A stretch of DNA of 64,000 bases from Pseudomonadota bacterium (GCA_021324755.1 JAJPIL010000021.1:124001-188000); one strand, 5' to 3'; counted from the stretch's first letter, positions 1-8,807 are shown. Numbers and translations are program-made. Notes: generated by a model not told the origin, from the sequence alone.

Positions 1-822
1 CGGCGGCGGAAAGCCGTTGCTGCCGGTGCCGATCGTGACCGCGACGTACGCGTAGAGGTCGTGCAGGCATCCGCTGGGATTTGCCGGCGCGAAGTTCGCC
101 GCCCCACAGTCGGATTGTTGCCACATCTGGAAGAAGCGATGGACCGGGTCGCCCGTATACGCGCTGTACGGCACGTACTGGGTTATCTGGAAGGGCCCGG
201 GCGGAAGATTAGCCGGAAAGCGCGTGTCGGGAACGTCGTTGCCAAGCCCGGTGCCGCCGATCAAAAGCAGCTCCTGCCCGTCCGGGAAAAGGCCCAGCTC
301 CGGATACTGCGGGCTCGACGAGGTCACCCACGACGTCGTCGGCGCGTAAGTAGTGTTGGGCTGCGGCAGCGCAGGATAGAAGTCGCTCTTGGCCGGCGTG
401 AGCTCGAACGTCTCGGTGTCGCTTGCCTGATACTGCTCGGCGCGGGCGTAATTCGGACCGGGACTGCCGTCGGCGTTGACGATCTTCTCCGACAGCAAAT
501 TCCAGATCTGTTGCCCGTTGGGCGGCGTGTAGGTAGCGAACAGATTGTCGAAGCTTCGGTTCTCGCCGATAACGATAATCACATGCTTGATCGGCGTTGC
601 CGTAAGCCGGTCGCCAAAGTCGGGCAGGACGGGCGCGGTGACCGGCGGCACTTTGATGCTCGCGTGCAGCGCTCCGGTTATCCTCGCCACCCAGTTAGAG
701 CCGCGGTCGCCGTTGTTCACGCTGCGCGCCAGAGGCGGCATCGCGAGCGCGGCTGCCGCTGCTGCGCCGACGATCCATGTCAGGCTGCTAAGCCTACGCT
801 TGCGCCTAACTTTTCGCTCCAT
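1..822 (-). CDS. Phosphoesterase family protein (phospholipase C / acid phosphatase type), 3' end cut off by window edge
   Basis: The minus-strand frame is open from the ATG at 822 to the window edge, giving 274 residues without a stop. A strong Shine-Dalgarno (AGGAGG, about 831-838) precedes the ATG. A basic start and hydrophobic stretch (residues 12-27) look like a signal peptide. The motif KHVIIVIGENRSFDNLF near residues 79-95 is the hallmark of the phosphoesterase family that contains phospholipase C and AcpA-like acid phosphatases; the Glu-Asn pair contributes to the metal site. Later blocks (FPDGQELLLIGGTGLGN, HRFFQMWQQSDCG) also fit. It probably hydrolyses phosphate esters in the periplasm. 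The substrate cannot be told, and the C-terminal half lies outside the window. Confidence 0.85.
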   Translation of the reverse strand, partial: MERKVRRKRRLSSLTWIVGAAAAAALAMPPLARSVNNGDRGSNWVARITGALHASIKVPPVTAPVLPDFGDRLTATPIKHVIIVIGENRSFDNLFATYTPPNGQQIWNLLSEKIVNADGSPGPNYARAEQYQASDTETFELTPAKSDFYPALPQPNTTYAPTTSWVTSSSPQYPELGLFPDGQELLLIGGTGLGNDVPDTRFPANLPPGPFQITQYVPYSAYTGDPVHRFFQMWQQSDCGAANFAPANPSGCLHDLYAYVAVTIGTGSNGFPPP

Positions 823-1026
823 AAGTTTATCTCCTCCTCTCCACCCCGGCGGACCGGGAAATAAATGTGTGTTCGATACAAACTGCGGCCGGCGCGCTGA
901 CGCCCCAGGGACGCGCAAAAGCTGGCGCGCGCGCCGCCGTTAGATCTGGAGCGCTTAGTTAGCGCAAGGACGTTTCTTAAGTATGACGAAATTCCATCCA
1001 AGCGATGATCCTTTAGAGAAAATTTC

Positions 1027-1073
1027 GTTACACTCGCGCACGCCCGACTCGGTTACACTTGTGCACGCCCAAC
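1027..1073. repeat. Two-copy tandem direct repeat in intergenic region
   Basis: Two adjacent copies of about 24 bases share the core GTTACACT followed by GCACGCCC (copy 1 at 1027-1050, copy 2 at 1051-1073), with roughly 80% identity by eye. They lie in the gene-free stretch 823-1292 between a divergent pair. I see no other feature in that stretch. The repeat could be operator half-sites or simply a small duplication. Confidence 0.4.
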
Positions 1074-1292
1074 GCACCGGCCTGCGGTCGGCGAACGCGC
1101 GCTTGCGCCCGCGGCCTCGGCTTACCCCCCGATACTCGTTTCGTTGAGCGCGACCCCCGAACGTTTGAAAGTATCGATTCGAGCTCGATTCTGCGCCGGA
1201 GTGGGCTTTGATGCAAACTAATCGGCGCGTTTAAGGGCGGTCGGCGATTGCGCTAAGCTAGTCAGCCGAGTGTTGCGCGAGCGAGGATCGCG

Positions 1293-1924
1293 ATGATGCG
1301 GCGAGAGAGGGCGCAAGGCGCGCGTTTCGGCTTGCGCGCGAGCGCTGCGCGGGTCTTCGTCTTGGCGATAGGAGCCGCTTTGGCATTAGCCGGCCCGGCC
1401 GCGGCGGACATGCTCACTACCATATGAGCGTTGCCAGCAAAAGCGCTATTGGCCAGGGGCCGTTTGCGATGCTGCTCGTCGACCGGCCGACGGCGCACAC
1501 GGCTATTATCACGCTTACGCTCGAGCTAGGCTACACGGCGCTGGGCGACGACGTGCTTGCGCTCAACGTCAACGGCGCGGTCACGGTCAGCGAACTTCCG
1601 CCCACCATCACGAGCATCAGCGCCGGCAAGGTCGACAGCTTCGGCTCCTTCAACCTCGTGCTCAACAACGCCGGCGACGCGGCCAGCGGCTTTATGTTCG
1701 GCAATCCGCTGACCTTCAACCTAAACCTCACGAGCGGCGCCTGGATGAGCGCTGCCGACGTTTTGTTCACCAACGAAAACGGCTACCTGGCCGCGTGCCA
1801 TCTGTTGCGCCAGGGAAGCTCGCGCACGGGCTTTGCGGCCGTGATGCCGAGTCTGGAGGAGCCCGACGCGACAGTTGCGCCGTTTACGCTGATGCCGGCA
1901 AAGCTTGCGCCTCAAATGCGCTGA
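1293..1924 (+). pseudogene. Secreted protein split by an apparent frameshift
   Basis: An ATG at 1293 opens a reading frame encoding a basic N-terminus and a clear signal peptide (FVLAIGAALALAGPAAAD), but this frame stops at 1425-1427. From about 1424 another frame continues for 166 residues with a secreted-protein look: beta-rich, with many Asn, Ser, Thr and Gly residues, for example LVLNNAGDAASGF and GAWMSAADVLFTNENGYLAA. The latter resembles the style of extracellular PEP-CTERM-like proteins, but no sorting tail is visible. Signal and mature parts lie in different frames, so this is either a real pseudogene, a sequencing or assembly indel near 1410-1424, or two coincidental frames. Function is unknown. 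Confidence 0.4.
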
Positions 1925-2086
1925 CGCCGGTCGGATCGAGAGCGGCGGCGCGCACGGACAAAGCGTAGCGCGAGCGATTCTCGTGGTCTTCGGCGTTGCC
2001 GACAAGCGCGCCTCGTCCTGCCCAGGGCGTCCTAAAACGCACGTCTCGCCGCCGAGTTAAGCGGTGCGCTCAGGCAGAGCCGGCGC

Positions 2087-3412
2087 TCAATCCGGATGGT
2101 ACGTCTGACGCGCCGGAAGCTCGGGCGTAGTAAGCTCGACCACGGGCAAAAAGCGCTGCTTGAAGGCCTCGGGCGAGAGTTTGGTCATGCTGGCAAGCCG
2201 CGACAGCATCGGCTCTTCGAAGTCGCGCCGTTCAAGCCGTATCATGTAGGAGCGCGCAACCTGGTAGGCCTCGGTGCTTACGTCGACCAAACGCGTGCGC
2301 ACCCGACCGGTGTCTTTGTCGAGCAATTCTTCGAGCCTTAGCGGAGTTACGCGCCCGTCGGCGATCGCGATAAGCGCGCCCGAGCCCCCGCTCAAGAGAT
2401 AGCGCACGGCGCCGTAGCCGAGCGTACGCGTGTACTCGATATCGAAAGCGACCGGCTTGGCGCATCGCAGCTCATAGCCGACGTCTTTATGGATTACGGT
2501 TGCCTCGACGCCGAGCTCCTTGAGCGTCAAGCGAAGCTTTTCGCGCAAAAGCTGTCCCAAGGGGATATCGGCTAGCCGGGGATGGCCGTAGGCGTCGCGC
2601 TCGACGCCGGCCAGCGCAGGTATCGCGTGCAGGTCGAGCGAGGCCGGGTCGAGCCGCTCGGCCACGCCTTCGGCCACGAGCGCCACGCCGTAGTCGCGAT
2701 CGAAGGCTTTGCGCTTGATAATCGCGCCGGCGATCGTATCGACGATATGGGAGAACGGCAGCTTTTCTTCGCGGAACTCCTCGGGAATCACGGTAAGCGT
2801 AGTACCGGCGGCCTTGCCGATTCCGAGCGCGAGCGCGCCCGACCTTCGCCCCATCGTCACCACCAGGTACCATCGCCCCGTGGTGCGCGCGTCCTCCATC
2901 AGCGCCTCGACCACCGCGGCACCGACCGAGCGCGCGGTCTCGAAGCCGAAGGTGGGCGCGTTTTGCGGCAAGGGCAGGTCGTTGTCGATCGTCTTGGGCA
3001 CCGTGGCCACGCTTATCCGGCCGCCGGCGCGCTCGGCGATCTTGGCCGCGGCGTAGGTCGTGTCGTCGCCCCCGATACACAGAAGGTAGCGCACGCCGAG
3101 CTGATCGAGCGCCTCGACCGCAAGGCTAAGGCTTCGCTCGTCCTGGGCCGGATTGGTGCGCGAGGTGCGCAGAAGCGAGCCGCCGGTCAGATGGATTCGG
3201 CTTACGTCTTCGATTCTGAGCTCGACTACGTGCGAACAGTCGCCCCGTGCGATCCACCGGTAGCCGTCGAGCAGCCCGATCACGCGAAGACCCGAGTTTA
3301 TCGCCTCGATCGTCGCCGAGGCGATAACGCCGTTTATCCCCGGTGCCGGCCCGCCGCCGACCAGTATCGCCATCGTCGGACGCCCCGCCGTATCCCTCTG
3401 CCGATCCGCCAT
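2087..3412 (-). CDS. pfp: 6-phosphofructokinase, pyrophosphate-dependent type
   Basis: This 441-residue protein belongs to the phosphofructokinase A family. Visible motifs are the phosphoryl-donor loop GGGPAPGIN (residues 19-27), GGDDT (114-118) and PKTIDND (139-145, containing the catalytic Asp). In this family the second Asp of GGDD and the Lys of PKTIDND mark pyrophosphate-dependent enzymes, where ATP enzymes have Gly at these places. The predicted reaction is reversible fructose 6-phosphate + PPi to fructose 1,6-bisphosphate + Pi in the cytoplasm. AAGAGGAGC sits 8 bases before the ATG, supporting this start. It stands alone, with no glycolytic neighbour. Confidence 0.93.
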   Translation of the reverse strand: MADRQRDTAGRPTMAILVGGGPAPGINGVIASATIEAINSGLRVIGLLDGYRWIARGDCSHVVELRIEDVSRIHLTGGSLLRTSRTNPAQDERSLSLAVEALDQLGVRYLLCIGGDDTTYAAAKIAERAGGRISVATVPKTIDNDLPLPQNAPTFGFETARSVGAAVVEALMEDARTTGRWYLVVTMGRRSGALALGIGKAAGTTLTVIPEEFREEKLPFSHIVDTIAGAIIKRKAFDRDYGVALVAEGVAERLDPASLDLHAIPALAGVERDAYGHPRLADIPLGQLLREKLRLTLKELGVEATVIHKDVGYELRCAKPVAFDIEYTRTLGYGAVRYLLSGGSGALIAIADGRVTPLRLEELLDKDTGRVRTRLVDVSTEAYQVARSYMIRLERRDFEEPMLSRLASMTKLSPEAFKQRFLPVVELTTPELPARQTYHPD

Positions 3413-3714
3413 CGCCTTAGCTCCTCTTAACCTATGAACAAGCGCAACTAAAACGCTGCCTCAATCGCTGGGAGAAGGCCGCTGTCTTCGCGCCGGCCAT
3501 CTCTCAACAAACATTATTGTTGCTGCGCGGCATGCGACGCAAAGCGGGCATGCCGGCTAAACGGCTAAGCGCGACCTCGCGGTCGAAATTAGGCTTAAAG
3601 GGGCGTCGCCCGAAGAAGGCTAAGCGAGCCGCGGGATACGGCGGGGGCGAAAAGCGCCCACCGCCGCCCGCGTGAAATCTCATCGCAAGCGCAAACTATG
3701 CCTTGACGGCCGGG
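3413..3714. other. Intergenic region, no gene seen
   Basis: About 300 bases between the phosphofructokinase start and the end of the next minus-strand gene. A short inverted repeat (CAACAA / TTGTTG around 3505-3522) is the only structure noticed. No convincing coding frame is present. Confidence 0.4.
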
Positions 3715-5382
3715 TCAGTCGCATCCGAGAAATTCAAGCGCCGGAACTCCACCGGCGATATTCCCAAGCGGGGTGACTACGCCGCCACCCTGCACAGTGA
3801 CCGGATTTGCAAAAAGCATCGAGGGCGAGCAAACCGGCTGCTGCGTGCTCATGCTCAACGCCACGGCCGTAAGCGAGAAATCCGCAGTATTCGAGCTCGA
3901 CTGCGTAAACGTGGTATTCGTTTGGCTGGCGAGACCAACCACCGGTGGTGACGCCGGTACGGCCAGCGTAAAGCAGGCGCAATTCGCACCCGAAGGACAT
4001 GCGACCGACGATACCGACGGACAATTCGTCGTATCGGGGCTCGGGCTCGTGATTACCAGGCCCGAGGGCGGAAGCGTGCCGCCAGGCGTGCCAGTAGGAG
4101 GAACGATAAGCGGAACCGGCGCAAGAACGGGCGTGGCGCTTGCGCCCGGCGTAAACGATACGGCGGCGTTCAGGCGCACGAAATCGCCCGAGGTCGAAGG
4201 AGAGTTCTGGGTGCTTACCTCGCCGGCCATCTGTGCCCAAAGCGGTGTACCAGTGGCCGCCGGCGAAGGCTGGGGCAGAAGCGGAATCACAAGCCCGCTT
4301 GCGCCGCCGGTGGGACCGACTTGAACGCCGCTTAAAATGGTCGGGCCGCCCGGATTGGGATTAGCCGAGGAAAGCTGAGGCGCGTCGACCACGATATCGT
4401 AGGTTCCGGGGCCTACAGGGCAGAACTCGAAATTGCCGTTCGCGTCGCTAACCGTAGCCATCACAAGTTGCGAAACCGACTCGGTGGGAGTCGCCCCAGA
4501 GGCGGGCGCAGGAGTTCCGAGCGCTGCGTTGGGCGCGGACGGCTCCTGCTCGAGCCATACGCTTGCGCCCGCAACGGTATAGGCCGACGACGGCGTGGGC
4601 ACGGTTACAGGCTGGCCAGGTCCGGCCGACTGCCCGATTACGATCGTGCCCGCGATAAGAGGATTTACGCCAAGTTCGGAGGCTCGAAGCGTCGGTTTGA
4701 GGATAAACTTTCCGCTCTTACCCGCGGTTACCACCGAGGCACAGGCATTGAAGTCGATATCGATATCGACGCCCTGCCCCGCGCTTACCGTGATTCCTCC
4801 GTTCGCGATTTGGCCCGGCGGAATCTTGATACCAGTTTGGGAGGCGCTCGGCGTATCCAGCGGGTGGTAGTTCGAACTGGTGCCTGCCGTCTCTACGCAG
4901 TTGTAGACCTCCGAGCCAGCGGCGACACATTGGTTGGGCGTAAGCGTGACACCCGGAGTGTTGTTGGCCACGAGAATAAGCCTAATCTGCTCGTACTTTC
5001 CAGGCGGAAGGCCGCTTGTCTGGCCGAGCGTGGCAAGAACGCACTCGGTATTGGGCGCTGAGAGGAGATCGACCTGAATCGGATTGGTCACCGAAAGATT
5101 AGGCGTGAGGTTTACGAACCCGGCGTTCGCGTCGCTGCTGATTGCCGCTTCGACGCCCGCGATCGTAACCCACACGTGCTCGTAGGGACCGTTCGGTGCG
5201 GTGCATTGAGGCGCCGGGTCGCTGATATTCGTCGTAACCGTGCCGCTGCCGGGTGTGCTTGAACCGCCGCCGCCGCCACATCCAGCACCGTGGGTTGCCA
5301 GGATCGCCAATACCACGCCCAGAGCTGGCGTGAGCGCAACTACTGGCCTTAAATAAAACCGTCTGTTCCAAATTCGCGCCAT
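3715..5382 (-). CDS. DUF4382-domain lipoprotein
   Basis: A 555-residue exported protein starts at the ATG directly after a GTG; GGGAGG lies about 9 bases upstream. The N-terminus has a basic segment, a hydrophobic helix (about residues 13-31) and a Cys preceded by THGAG, consistent with a lipoprotein, then a Gly/Ser linker. Residues about 50-230 carry the DUF4382 pattern: ISDPAPQC, YEHVWVTIAGVEA, NPIQVDLLSAP, LPPGKYEQIRLILV. A carboxypeptidase-regulatory-like segment follows (GTIVIGQSAGPGQPVTVPTP, then NGNFEFCPVGPGTYDIVV). Such proteins are cell-surface lipoproteins of unknown role, perhaps carbohydrate or adhesion related. The upstream side is a 1.7-kb gene-free stretch. Confidence 0.8.
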   Translation of the reverse strand: MARIWNRRFYLRPVVALTPALGVVLAILATHGAGCGGGGGSSTPGSGTVTTNISDPAPQCTAPNGPYEHVWVTIAGVEAAISSDANAGFVNLTPNLSVTNPIQVDLLSAPNTECVLATLGQTSGLPPGKYEQIRLILVANNTPGVTLTPNQCVAAGSEVYNCVETAGTSSNYHPLDTPSASQTGIKIPPGQIANGGITVSAGQGVDIDIDFNACASVVTAGKSGKFILKPTLRASELGVNPLIAGTIVIGQSAGPGQPVTVPTPSSAYTVAGASVWLEQEPSAPNAALGTPAPASGATPTESVSQLVMATVSDANGNFEFCPVGPGTYDIVVDAPQLSSANPNPGGPTILSGVQVGPTGGASGLVIPLLPQPSPAATGTPLWAQMAGEVSTQNSPSTSGDFVRLNAAVSFTPGASATPVLAPVPLIVPPTGTPGGTLPPSGLVITSPSPDTTNCPSVSSVACPSGANCACFTLAVPASPPVVGLASQTNTTFTQSSSNTADFSLTAVALSMSTQQPVCSPSMLFANPVTVQGGGVVTPLGNIAGGVPALEFLGCD

Positions 5383-6135
5383 CACAGAGTTCCTCCCCCA
5401 ATAGGCGGACTCGAGCCTGTACGGCGTAATTCTTCCATCTTGTGCAGGCTAAAGTCTCCATCTTTTTATGTAATTTCTTCAACCTCAAGTGGCCTAAAAC
5501 CTCGAAACTTGCCCATCTTCTGCCAGCTCTGCTCGTACCATCGACCTTACCAAGTTGCAAAACGTAACACTATTATGCGTACCAAAGCACGCATTGCGTA
5601 AGAATCGTCGGACATCCACGCCGAGGATGAATACATAGGCGACCGTTCAAGTCAAATAAGTCGGGAACAAAGTCTCTTTGGCGAATCGGGCTTACAGCAA
5701 GACTTGCGCCAGGCAACTTCGAGCTGTGGACGGACGTAGAGCACGGACGAGGCGGGAAGTTTGCCGCAAACCGGCTGGAAGACCCGAGGCTTGCTGATAG
5801 CGGCAAGGGTTTGTCACAGCCTTGGGCCCAGGTGTCATCCGGGTAGCACTTGAATGCCTCTTATACATGCAGGTGAGTAAAACGGCGACGTATCGCGCGG
5901 TGAGTACGTCAGTAGCTATCGAAGGGTGCAGAGGCGCAGAAGGATGGCTGGAAGGGTGCGAAAGGCGTTTTGCAAAGCGCGAAAGTGCGCGGAGTTGGGC
6001 ATTTTTTGGCGATCCGTGCGGTTTATCTCTGGTTGCTGATTCTCATTTTGCAAATTGCGATAGGTTGGGTGGGCTGAAAAGCTAAGTATTTCGAGGGTTT
6101 CGCAGTTGGCATCGCGATTGCTATTGATAGTTCGT

Positions 6136-6240
6136 GGCGCTGTTCCCTCCCCCAAAGCAGCGCCTGTCCCCCAAGCAAGGCCGGGCTGCCGAGAGTGTGG
6201 GCTCCCCCCCACCCACACTCGCCTGAGGTGGCCCGGCTGT
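6136..6240 (+). ncRNA. Candidate structured RNA, copy 1 of a tandem triplet with C-rich loops
   Basis: Hairpin 1 pairs 6136-6142 with 6158-6164 (GGCGCTG/CAGCGCC) around a loop containing CCCTCCCCC. A linker containing TGTCCCCC follows. Hairpin 2 has an outer stem pairing 6180-6186 with 6231-6237 (GCCGGGC/GCCCGGC) and an inner stem of 9 perfect pairs (6193-6201 with 6212-6220, GAGTGTGGG/CCCACACTC) around CTCCCCCCCA. The same two-hairpin plan recurs at 6356 and 6576. The C-rich loops are complementary to Shine-Dalgarno sequences, suggesting a small regulatory RNA; strand is inferred from the terminator-like tail of copy 3. Confidence 0.5.
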
Positions 6241-6355
6241 CTCACCCCCCTCGATAGCGCCGCGCATAGGGCGAGCATCGCTCCAAGCCCGCGTCCGGGC
6301 GTGAGCCTTGCTCGCCTCGGCTACAGTGTCGACAAAAGCTTCCGCAGAGGACGCT

Positions 6356-6465
6356 GGATGTTGCTCCCTCCTCCTTTTGGCAACATCCCTCCTCCCGAGC
6401 GGGCCGGGCTGCTGAGAGCACGGGCTGTCCCCCCACCCGAGCTCGTTTCAAGGCAGCCCGGCAAA
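6356..6465 (+). ncRNA. Candidate structured RNA, copy 2 of a tandem triplet with C-rich loops
   Basis: Hairpin 1 pairs 6356-6363 with 6381-6388 (GGATGTTG/CAACATCC, 8 perfect pairs) and carries CTCCCTCCTCC in the loop. The linker contains CCTCCTCCC. Hairpin 2 has an outer stem of 10 perfect pairs (6403-6412 with 6453-6462, GCCGGGCTGC/GCAGCCCGGC) and an inner stem of about 9 pairs with one mismatch (6416-6424 with 6436-6444) around a C-rich loop. The stem-1 sequence differs completely from copies 1 and 3 while still pairing, which is the covariation expected of a functional RNA structure. Confidence 0.5.
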
Positions 6466-6495
6466 ATTTCCCTCGATGGCTCGCAATTTGCTACG

Positions 6496-6524
6496 TTGCT
6501 GACCTAGGTTTGCTAGGGTATGCT
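6496..6524 (+). promoter_or_regulatory. Sigma-70-like promoter before RNA copy 3
   Basis: TTGCTG (6496-6501), a 17-base spacer and TATGCT (6519-6524) form a reasonable -35/-10 pair on the plus strand. Transcription would begin near 6531, about 45 bases before the first hairpin of copy 3. This supports plus-strand orientation of the element. No equally good pair was found before copies 1 and 2. Confidence 0.4.
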
Positions 6525-6575
6525 CGATAAAGAGGCCGGCATAATAGGCATCGTTTTTGCTTCCTCCACTAAGTA

Positions 6576-6688
6576 GCGCTGCCCCTCTCCTGAGCAGCGC
6601 CTGTCCTCCCAACGGGCCGGGCTGCTTCGGATGTGAGTTCCCCCCGACTCCCATCCATAGTGATAAGCAGCCCGGCCGTCTTTTTAGC
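6576..6688 (+). ncRNA. Candidate structured RNA, copy 3, ending in a terminator-like hairpin
   Basis: Hairpin 1 pairs 6576-6582 with 6594-6600 (GCGCTGC/GCAGCGC) around CCCTCTCCT. The linker contains TGTCCTCCC. Hairpin 2 has a 13-pair perfect outer stem (6615-6627 with 6665-6677, GGCCGGGCTGCTT/AAGCAGCCCGGCC) and an inner stem of 10 pairs with one mismatch enclosing TCCCCCC. The outer stem is followed by GTCTTTTT (6678-6685), the arrangement of a Rho-independent terminator on the plus strand. The TTGCTG/TATGCT promoter pair lies 50-80 bases upstream. Confidence 0.55.
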
Positions 6689-7029
6689 CGCAACTTCGCT
6701 TCCTCGGCTGCCCGCAAGACGAGATATCGCCTTTGCGGGCCGCGCCGGTCCAAGATTGGCACATACATAGACGGCAGCTACGGGTGCGCACGAGCTTTTA
6801 TGTTGCCAAATAGGGCACGTGCGCTAGCGCCAAGAGCGGAACTGAAAAGCCATATTGTCGACATTAGCGGGGCAAGGACCGAGGGCATGCTTTTGCGCTC
6901 GAGCGCAAGCCAAGAGTCTGCACACGGAGCTCCGGCCGGGTAAAGAATCGAGGGCGACGGGCTTACGACGCAAGCGCCGGCGCTGCCAGCGCCTCAATAA
7001 AGCCAAAGCCTCGTTAGAGTAAGAAACGA

Positions 7030-7067
7030 GGGGGCGCTCCGGCGGAGAAGATACCAGGAGCACCCCC
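7030..7067 (-). terminator. Hairpin terminator downstream of the PQQ dehydrogenase
   Basis: GGGGGCGCTCC (7030-7040) pairs with GGAGCACCCCC (7057-7067) with one mismatch. It begins about 25 bases after the stop codon of the minus-strand dehydrogenase gene. A second small hairpin (CCTCGTT/AACGAGG, about 7010-7031) adjoins it. The T-run on the minus strand is weak, so efficiency is uncertain. Confidence 0.5.
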
Positions 7068-7091
7068 TTTCTGCGCGAACGGGAGGAAGGC

Positions 7092-8807
7092 TCAATGGGC
7101 TAAAGCGAAGACGAAAAGTGCGCCACCCTGCGGCGTTGCGGCCAGCATCTCCTTGCCGATTTCGCCCATGAAGCTCGGCGCGCTCTGGGGACGGCCGATT
7201 ACCACCGCGACGTACTGCTTGCCGTCGATCATGTACGTTATAGGCGCGGCGTTGATTCCGGAGCCAGGGGCGAACTCCCACAGGATCTTGCCCGACCGGG
7301 CGTCGACCGCTCTAAAGTAGCCGTCAAAGGTGCCGTAGAACACCAGGCCACCGCCGGTCGAGATAACTCCGCCATTGTACGGGAAGCGCTCGTTTATTCC
7401 CCATACTTCTTTCTGGTTGACCGGGTCCCAAGCGACAAGCCGCCCCAAGTAGTCGCCGTGGCCGCGAATAATCTCGAAGTCGTTACCAAGGTAGAACATC
7501 CCCTGATGGTAATCCACTTCGACGTCCTTCATATTCATGCACATGTTGTTGGTGCTCATGTAGACGAGACCGGTTTGCTGGTCATAGGTCATCGGCTGCC
7601 AATCCTTGCCGCCGAAGAGGCTCGGGCAGATGTCGGTCGCTTTATGGGTCATCGAGGGGCGCTTTTCGGAGATTTCTATTGGGCGGCCGGTCTTGAGGTC
7701 GATACCTTCGGCCCAGTTGACGTAGACGTAAGGCCGGGCCGAGATAAGCTTGCCGGTTTTGCGGTTGGCGACGTAGAAGAAGCCGTTGCGGTCGGCATGG
7801 AGCAGCACCGGCACCTTCTCGCCGTTGATCGTAAGGTCGGTCAGGACCGACTCGTTGACGCCGTCGTAGTCCCAGGCGTCATGGGGCGTGTACTGGATAT
7901 GCCAGAGGATTTTGCCGTCGTCGGGGTTGAGCGCGAGCACGCTGGAGGAGTAGAGGTTGGTGAAGCGGCCGTAGTCAGAGGTTCCCGGGCCGCGCACCGA
8001 CGTATTCCACGGGCCGGGATTGCTCGTGCCCCAGTACACGATATGGAGGTCGGGGTCGTACGAGCCGTAAAGCCAGGTCGAGGCACCACCGTGTTTCCAG
8101 CTGTCGCCCTTCCAGGTGTCGTTGCCGGGCTCGCCCGGGCCAGGCACGGTGTAGGTGCGCCAGATAAGCTTGCCGGTGTCGGCGTCGTAGGCCTGCAGCG
8201 CGCCGCGCACGCCGTACTCGCCGCCGGCAAAGCCGGTAATCACTTTATTGTCGACCACCAGCGGCGGCGAGGTTATAACCTTGCCTTCCTTGTAGTCGAC
8301 CACTTTCGTCTTCCAGATCGGCTTGCCGGTCTCGGCGTTGAGCGCCACCAGGTAGCCGTTGAGCTGGCCGAAGAAGATCTTGCCGTTGGCGTAAGCCACG
8401 CCGCGCGTGTCGACATCGCAGCACGCGTACTGAATCACGTCCTCCGGCACGCCGCTTTCGTACACCCATTTGCGCGCTCCCGTGCGCGCGTCGATCGCGT
8501 AGACGTACTTAGGTCCCCACGAGCTCGCAACGTACATCGTGTCGCCGACCACGATCGGCGAATCCTCGTTGGCGCGAAGCGCGCCGAGCTGGAGCGAGTA
8601 AACCACGCGCAGGTCCTTGACGTTGTCGGTGTTGATCTGGTCGAGCGGGCTGTAGCGCGTATTTGCCTGGTCTCCCCCATGGTACGGCCAGTCGCGGTTC
8701 TGCGCCCAGGCATCGAGCGTTCGCCCCACGACACCCAGGCTCAGAAAGCAGAGCGCCAAAAATACGGGCGCAAAGCGCCAATACTTGCTGCCTTTACTCA
8801 TACGCAT
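7092..8807 (-). CDS. Lanthanide-type PQQ-dependent alcohol dehydrogenase
   Basis: This is a 571-residue periplasmic quinoprotein of the methanol/ethanol dehydrogenase family, an eight-bladed propeller. The start is placed at MRMSKGSKYW after GGGGGA; the frame runs 42 residues further upstream without plausible initiation. A signal peptide ends near AWA-QN (residues 33-36). Family marks are NTRYSPLDQI, vicinal Cys129-Cys130 (YACCDVDTRG), the metal-ligand Glu197 (GGEYGVRG), Asn263 and catalytic Asp313 in WDYDG. Asp315, two residues after the catalytic Asp, is the extra ligand found in lanthanide-dependent XoxF/PedH/ExaF enzymes and is Ala in calcium-type MxaF. No cytochrome c or PQQ synthesis gene is adjacent, so the electron acceptor is unknown. 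Confidence 0.92.
   Translation of the reverse strand: MRMSKGSKYWRFAPVFLALCFLSLGVVGRTLDAWAQNRDWPYHGGDQANTRYSPLDQINTDNVKDLRVVYSLQLGALRANEDSPIVVGDTMYVASSWGPKYVYAIDARTGARKWVYESGVPEDVIQYACCDVDTRGVAYANGKIFFGQLNGYLVALNAETGKPIWKTKVVDYKEGKVITSPPLVVDNKVITGFAGGEYGVRGALQAYDADTGKLIWRTYTVPGPGEPGNDTWKGDSWKHGGASTWLYGSYDPDLHIVYWGTSNPGPWNTSVRGPGTSDYGRFTNLYSSSVLALNPDDGKILWHIQYTPHDAWDYDGVNESVLTDLTINGEKVPVLLHADRNGFFYVANRKTGKLISARPYVYVNWAEGIDLKTGRPIEISEKRPSMTHKATDICPSLFGGKDWQPMTYDQQTGLVYMSTNNMCMNMKDVEVDYHQGMFYLGNDFEIIRGHGDYLGRLVAWDPVNQKEVWGINERFPYNGGVISTGGGLVFYGTFDGYFRAVDARSGKILWEFAPGSGINAAPITYMIDGKQYVAVVIGRPQSAPSFMGEIGKEMLAATPQGGALFVFALAH

Noticed and set aside
6136-6688. Protein-coding frames across the triple hairpin region
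   Set aside because: The frames at 6106-6507 and 6557-6943 are Pro/Ala/Arg-rich and their residues follow the repeated hairpins. Conservation between copies is in base pairing, not in codons.
6136-6688. CsrA-sponge RNA on the minus strand (GGA in loops)
   Set aside because: The minus strand does carry GGGGA-type loops, but the T-run after copy 3 and the promoter pair favour the plus strand. Not excluded, only less likely.
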